From: Paracoccaceae bacterium
Lineage (GTDB): Bacteria; Pseudomonadota; Alphaproteobacteria; Rhodobacterales; Rhodobacteraceae
Length of the DNA: 9,343 nucleotides
Direction of reading: 5' to 3'
Assembly (NCBI GenBank): GCA_016764835.1
Contig: JAESRD010000318.1
Span: 1-9,343, forward strand
In this document: in pieces, positions 6,064 to 9,343 of the stretch
Numbering within the stretch: the first letter of the stretch is position 1
How the letters are laid out: the number at the start of each line of letters is the position of its first letter
Program-made: the position numbers and the translations under genes
The notes under the pieces: generated by a model
Databases searched by the model: none
What the model was told of the DNA's origin: nothing
What the model saw: only the letters and a program-made list of their open reading frames with translations

Positions 6064-8202
6064 TTACGTGGTTTTTTGGTTGGCTTTCAGCTCAAGACGC
6101 CGCGCATGCAGCACCGGCTCGGTATAGCCAGACGGTTGAGCCCGGCCCAAAAACACCAGATCACAGGCGGCTTTATAGGCCACACTGTTATAGTCAGGCG
6201 CCATTGGCACATAGAGCGGGTCGCCGGTATTTTGCCGGTCAACCACCGCTGCCATCTTCTCCATCGCCGCGCGCACTTGTGCCTCGCTGACCACGTCGTG
6301 ATGCAGCCAGTTGGCCAAGGCTTGCGATGATATCCGACAAGTCGCCCTGTCTTCCATCAGCCCGACATCGTTAATGTCTGGCACTTTGGAGCAGCCAACC
6401 CCTTGGTCAACCCAGCGCACAACATAGCCAAGAATACCCTGCGCATTGTTTTCAATCTCGCGGGCAATCACCTCGGCTGAAAAGTTGCGCCCGGTGGCGA
6501 CGGGAATGCTCAGCAGATCATCCATCGTCCCGCGCGGACCGGCTGCGGCCAGCGCGTCTTGCAGGGCCAGCACATCAACATGATGGTAATGCGTCGCATG
6601 CAGCGTTGCCGCCGTTGGCGACGGCACCCACGCACAGGTGGCCCCGGCCTTGGGGTGGCCGATCTTGGTCTCAAGCATGGCGTGCATCAGGTCGGGCATG
6701 GCCCACATGCCTTTGCCAATCTGCGCGCGGCCCTTTAGCCCACAAGCCAGCCCAATATCAACATTGCGGTCCTCATAAGAGCTGATCCAAGCGCTATCTT
6801 TCATCTCGCCCTTGGGCACCATTGGCCCGGCTTCCATCGAAGTATGTATCTCGTCGCCAGTTCGATCAAGGAACCCGGTATTGATAAACGCCACCCGCGA
6901 CTTGGCCGCTCGCAGACATTCTTTGAGGTTCACCGATGTACGCCGCTCCTCATCCATAATACCGACCTTGATCGTATTGGCAGGCAGGCCAAGTACCGCC
7001 TCAACCCGGTCAAATATCTCGCAGGTAAAGGCTACTTCTTCCGGCCCGTGCATCTTCGGTTTCACAATGTAGACCGAACCGCGCACCGAGTTGCCGCCCT
7101 CACGGCTGAGGTCATGCATCGCCGCTAAAACGGTGATCATGGCATCCATAATGCCTTCGCCAATCTCTAGCCCATCGCGGTCATGGATTGCCGGGTTGGT
7201 CATCAGGTGGCCAACATTGCGCACCAACATCAGCGAGCGGCCTTTGAGGCTGGCGGCAGTCCCGTCAGCCCCTGTATAGGCAATGTCACCGTTAAGCTTG
7301 CGGGTAAAAGTCTTGCCGCCCTTGGCGACTTCCTCGGTCAGATCGCCGCGCATCAGCCCCAGCCAGTTGGTATAGGCCAGTACTTTGTCTTCAGCATCGA
7401 CCGCAGCGACGGAATCTTCGCAGTCCATGATCGTAGACATGGCGGATTCGAGACGAATATCGCTGATCCCAGCTCTGTCAGCCGCGCCAATTATGCTGCT
7501 CGGATCTACAATAATTTCGCCATGCATGCCGTTGATCTTGAGGTAAACTTTCAGGTTGTCACCTGCACCACTATGGCCGGAAAACAGCGCGGGATCGGCC
7601 AAGGCCGGCACCATGGCGCCGCTGCGGACACTCAGCCCATCAATGTCTGCCCAAGAGCCCTGCGCCAGTGGCGCCACCGCATCCAAATGCGCCCGGCCCC
7701 AGGCGATAACCCGCGCCCCGCGCGCCGGATCATAGCCCTTGCCACTGGGCAAATCACCCAGAGCATCTGTGCCATAAAGCGCGTCATATAGGCTGCCCCA
7801 GCGCGCATTGGCCGCGTTCAGCGCAAAGCGCGCATTCATGATCGGCACCACAAGCTGCGGGCCGGGGATCGAGGCGATCTCGGGGTCTACGTTGTCGGTC
7901 TTAATGCTAAAATTGGCGCCCTCGGGCACCAAATAGCCAATCTCTTTGAGAAAGGCCAAATAGGCTACAGGATCATGCTCTCGGCCTTTGCGGGCAATGT
8001 GCCACGCATCAATCTTGGCCTGAATATCCGTGCGCAGCGCCAGAAGCGCGCGGTTCTTGGGGCCCAGATCATGGACCATATCCGAGAACCCGGCCCAAAA
8101 TGCATCTGCCGCCACGCCAGTGCCCGGCAGCGCTTTATTCTCTATAAATGCCGCCATTTGCGCGGCAATTTTCAACCCAGAGCGCTCAACAATATCAGCC
8201 AC
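6064..8202 (-). CDS. glcB: Malate synthase G
   Basis: This 712-residue enzyme condenses glyoxylate and acetyl-CoA to malate in the cytoplasm. Its length fits the single-chain G isoform (E. coli 723), not the shorter A form. Residues matching the known active site by motif are Arg328 (L-V-R-N-V-G-H), the Mg ligands Glu418 (M-D-E-E-R-R-T) and Asp446 (G-F-L-D-R-T-G), and the catalytic base Asp618 (L-M-E-D-R-A-T). The N-terminal A-D-I-V-E-R-S-G and A-L-P-G-T-G-V segments are also typical. The start is a GTG at 8202, with AGGGG 7 nt upstream. The open frame continues 85 codons further to 8457, but that part crosses the promoter and overlaps pepN, so it is not coding. The gene is first of a unit with glcG. 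No glycolate oxidase or isocitrate lyase gene is in view, so the glyoxylate source is not shown. Confidence 0.96.
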   Translation of the reverse strand: MADIVERSGLKIAAQMAAFIENKALPGTGVAADAFWAGFSDMVHDLGPKNRALLALRTDIQAKIDAWHIARKGREHDPVAYLAFLKEIGYLVPEGANFSIKTDNVDPEIASIPGPQLVVPIMNARFALNAANARWGSLYDALYGTDALGDLPSGKGYDPARGARVIAWGRAHLDAVAPLAQGSWADIDGLSVRSGAMVPALADPALFSGHSGAGDNLKVYLKINGMHGEIIVDPSSIIGAADRAGISDIRLESAMSTIMDCEDSVAAVDAEDKVLAYTNWLGLMRGDLTEEVAKGGKTFTRKLNGDIAYTGADGTAASLKGRSLMLVRNVGHLMTNPAIHDRDGLEIGEGIMDAMITVLAAMHDLSREGGNSVRGSVYIVKPKMHGPEEVAFTCEIFDRVEAVLGLPANTIKVGIMDEERRTSVNLKECLRAAKSRVAFINTGFLDRTGDEIHTSMEAGPMVPKGEMKDSAWISSYEDRNVDIGLACGLKGRAQIGKGMWAMPDLMHAMLETKIGHPKAGATCAWVPSPTAATLHATHYHHVDVLALQDALAAAGPRGTMDDLLSIPVATGRNFSAEVIAREIENNAQGILGYVVRWVDQGVGCSKVPDINDVGLMEDRATCRISSQALANWLHHDVVSEAQVRAAMEKMAAVVDRQNTGDPLYVPMAPDYNSVAYKAACDLVFLGRAQPSGYTEPVLHARRLELKANQKTT

Positions 8203-8209
8203 GGCTAAT

Positions 8210-8214
8210 CCCCT
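8210..8214 (-). promoter_or_regulatory. Ribosome binding site that sets the GTG start of glcB
   Basis: AGGGG on the minus strand is 7 nt before the GTG at 8202. No ATG in the open frame lies near the family's usual N-terminus, so this site decides the start. It directly follows the AT-rich dyad at 8215-8230. Confidence 0.75.
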
Positions 8215-8230
8215 AAAATTGGCAAATTTT
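8215..8230. promoter_or_regulatory. AT-rich perfect dyad in the glcB leader
   Basis: AAAATT-GGCA-AATTTT is a perfect 6+6 inverted repeat abutting the glcB ribosome site. It could be an operator or a small RNA stem that affects translation. The TTGGCAA core recurs at 8298-8304, overlapping the predicted -35 element. No binding protein can be named from sequence alone. Confidence 0.45.
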
Positions 8231-8231
8231 T

Positions 8232-8268
8232 CTGTCTGCTGATCGCTGGCACGGCCAGAATCAGACAG
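8232..8268 (-). other. Imperfect stem-loop predicted at the 5' end of the glcB mRNA
   Basis: Outer arms CTGTCTG (8232-8238) and CAGACAG (8262-8268) are exact reverse complements. Inside, after a 3-nt bulge, AT/AT pairs; then CTGGC (8246-8250) pairs with GCCAG (8254-8258) around a 3-nt loop. About 14 base pairs form within 37 nt. Given the predicted glcB promoter just beside it, transcription would start at about 8268-8270, so the hairpin would be the first element of the transcript. No T-run follows on the minus strand, so it does not look like a terminator. Confidence 0.5.
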
Positions 8269-8272
8269 GAAG

Positions 8273-8286
8273 TTTCCTATAGGAAA
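8273..8286. promoter_or_regulatory. Perfect 14-bp palindrome over the glcB -10 region
   Basis: TTTCCTATAGGAAA reads the same on both strands and covers the predicted -10 element of glcB. A perfect dyad of this length centred on a -10 is a plausible repressor operator. It might also offer a TATAGG -10 on the + strand for pepN, although no good -35 is seen in that direction. Confidence 0.5.
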
Positions 8287-8304
8287 TTTTTTCGGTTTTG
8301 GCAA
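8276..8304 (-). promoter_or_regulatory. Predicted sigma-70-type promoter for glcB-glcG
   Basis: On the minus strand TTGCCA (8299-8304) matches the -35 consensus at five of six positions. It is followed after exactly 17 bp by TATAGG (8276-8281), matching the -10 consensus at four of six, including the first T and second A. The spacer has a run of A. This predicts a leader of about 66 nt before the GTG at 8202. Confidence 0.55.
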
Positions 8305-8343
8305 CGCGATCTGCCATTGCGGCCCAACACTGGCCGCCATAGC

Positions 8344-8353
8344 TTTGGCCAAA
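8344..8353. promoter_or_regulatory. Short palindrome upstream of pepN
   Basis: TTTGGCCAAA is a perfect 10-bp palindrome 19 bp before the pepN start. Its TTGGC half resembles the other TTGGCAA elements of this intergenic region. It could be chance at this length. Confidence 0.25.
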
Positions 8354-8372
8354 TGATCATTCGGAGAAGATA

Positions 8373-9343
8373 ATGAGCCCCCACGCGCATGCGCCCATAA
8401 TTCGCCTCGCCGACTATACCCCGCCCGCCTATCTGGTCGAGACGGTGTCGCTGACATTTAAGCTGGCGCCAAACGCCACCCGCGTTCTTTCGCGCATTCG
8501 CTTTGTACCAAACCCGGCCAGCTCAGGCGCATTTTTTCTCAACGGTGAAAACATGCGCCTGATTAGCGCGGCGATTGACGGTGTTGCGGTTGCGCCCGAA
8601 ATCACAGCGCAAGGGCTGACCTGCCCGGTGCCAGCGGGCGCCTTCACATGGGAGGCCGAGGTCGAGATCGACCCGCAGAGCAACACCGCGCTTAATGGGC
8701 TATATATGTCGAACGGTATGTTCTGTAGCCAGTGCGAGGCCGAAGGGTTTCGCCAGATAACCTACTACCCTGACCGCCCCGATGTGATGGCTGTTTTTGA
8801 TGTCCGCGTTGAGGGCACACTGCCGGTTCTGCTGTCCAATGGCAACCTAACCGACAGCGGCAAAACCGAGGCCGGGGTGAACTGGGCTCAGTGGCACGAC
8901 CCTTGGCCAAAACCGTCTTATCTCTTTGCGCTGGTGGCCGGTGATCTTGTCGCCGTCAGCGATGCCTTCACCACCAAATCGGGCCGCGACGTGGCGCTCA
9001 ACATCTATGTTCGCAGTGGCGACGCACAAAGCTGCGCCTATGCAATGGAGGTGCTAAAACGCTCAATGCGCTGGAACGAAGAGACCTATGGCCGCGAATA
9101 TGACTTGGACATTTTCAACATCGTCGCTGTTGATGACTTCAATATGGGGGCGATGGAGAACAAGGGCTTGAACATTTTCAACTCACGGGCTGTTTTGGCT
9201 TCGCCCGATACGGCAACGGATGTTGAATATGCCCGTATTGAGACCATCATCGCGCATGAGTATTTTCACAATTGGACCGGCAACCGGATCACCTGTCGTG
9301 ACTGGTTTCAGCTGTCGCTAAAAGAGGGGCTAACCGTGTTTCG
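8373..9343 (+). CDS. pepN: Aminopeptidase N (M1-family zinc metallopeptidase), 3'-truncated
   Basis: The frame is open from the ATG at 8373 to the window end (323 complete codons); the full protein should be about 850-870 residues. The N-terminus ([12 protein letters not shown]) and G-L-Y-M-S-N-G (109-115), [10 protein letters not shown] (118-127) and Y-Y-P-D-R-P-D-V-M (131-139) are typical of bacterial PepN. The substrate-binding G-A-M-E-N is at 259-263. The zinc site is complete: H295-E296-x-x-H299, with Glu318 19 residues further on (in L-K-E-G-L). In E. coli PepN the equivalents are His297, His301 and Glu320, two residues further on. The enzyme removes N-terminal residues from peptides in the cytoplasm; no signal peptide is seen. 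GGAGA lies 5 nt before the ATG. The gene is divergent from glcB across a 170-bp region. Confidence 0.96.
   Translation, partial: MSPHAHAPIIRLADYTPPAYLVETVSLTFKLAPNATRVLSRIRFVPNPASSGAFFLNGENMRLISAAIDGVAVAPEITAQGLTCPVPAGAFTWEAEVEIDPQSNTALNGLYMSNGMFCSQCEAEGFRQITYYPDRPDVMAVFDVRVEGTLPVLLSNGNLTDSGKTEAGVNWAQWHDPWPKPSYLFALVAGDLVAVSDAFTTKSGRDVALNIYVRSGDAQSCAYAMEVLKRSMRWNEETYGREYDLDIFNIVAVDDFNMGAMENKGLNIFNSRAVLASPDTATDVEYARIETIIAHEYFHNWTGNRITCRDWFQLSLKEGLTVF

Noticed and set aside
7183..7791. A 202-codon plus-strand open frame opposite glcB
   Set aside because: It lies wholly within the conserved malate synthase gene, shows no recognisable domain, and is best explained as a by-product of glcB codon use.
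8232..8268. Riboswitch or intrinsic attenuator in the glcB leader
   Set aside because: It is a single short stem-loop with no T-run after it, no alternative terminator, and no match to a riboswitch class I know. It is kept only as a 5'-end hairpin.
8203..8457. An 85-codon in-frame extension at the N-terminus of malate synthase
   Set aside because: The family starts near A-D-I-V-E-R-S-G, the GTG at 8202 has a good ribosome site, and the extension would run through the predicted promoter and overlap the first 85 bases of pepN.

Overview
The window looks like a chromosomal segment of an alphaproteobacterium, most likely a marine Rhodobacterales (Roseobacter-type) organism. This is inferred from the moderately high GC content, the RTX protein ending in a Hint domain (a style very common in that group), and the family types of the housekeeping genes. 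No phylogenetic search was possible. There are six protein genes, two of them cut by the window edges. I found no tRNA, rRNA, CRISPR array, insertion sequence or integrase, and no gene-free stretch longer than about 212 bases.

Region 1 (2-3253, + strand) is the 3' part of a very large, acidic, glycine/aspartate-rich RTX (haemolysin-type calcium-binding) protein. It is built from blocks of nonapeptide repeats alternating with a conserved non-RTX spacer domain. It ends in a Hint (hedgehog/intein-like) domain that begins at a cysteine. The gene starts upstream of the window.

Region 2 (3295-5513) holds two divergent genes. The minus-strand gene encodes a class I glutamine-amidotransferase-like hydrolase (peptidase C26, PuuD type). 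The plus-strand gene encodes a DUF1479 (YbiU-type) putative Fe(II)/2-oxoglutarate oxygenase. They share a 212-bp intergenic region. The hydrolase converges on the RTX gene across a 41-bp gap containing a compact hairpin.

Region 3 (5612-8202, - strand) is a two-gene unit: malate synthase G (glcB) followed 23 bp later by glcG, a DUF336/HbpS-like gene. Malate synthase condenses glyoxylate with acetyl-CoA, so this unit belongs to glyoxylate/glycolate or acetate assimilation. Its convergent border with the DUF1479 gene carries a perfect 10-bp-stem hairpin.

Region 4 (8373-9343, + strand) is the 5' part of pepN, an M1-family zinc aminopeptidase with intact GAMEN and HExxH...E motifs, cut off by the window end. 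The 170-bp region between glcB and pepN is the most structured non-coding DNA here. It holds a good sigma-70-type promoter for glcB, a stem-loop predicted at the very 5' end of the glcB mRNA, and three short perfect dyads.

I see no convincing new multi-gene system. The items most worth a second look are the modular RTX/Hint architecture, the glcB leader and promoter, and the pairing of an uncharacterised oxygenase with a gamma-glutamyl hydrolase.
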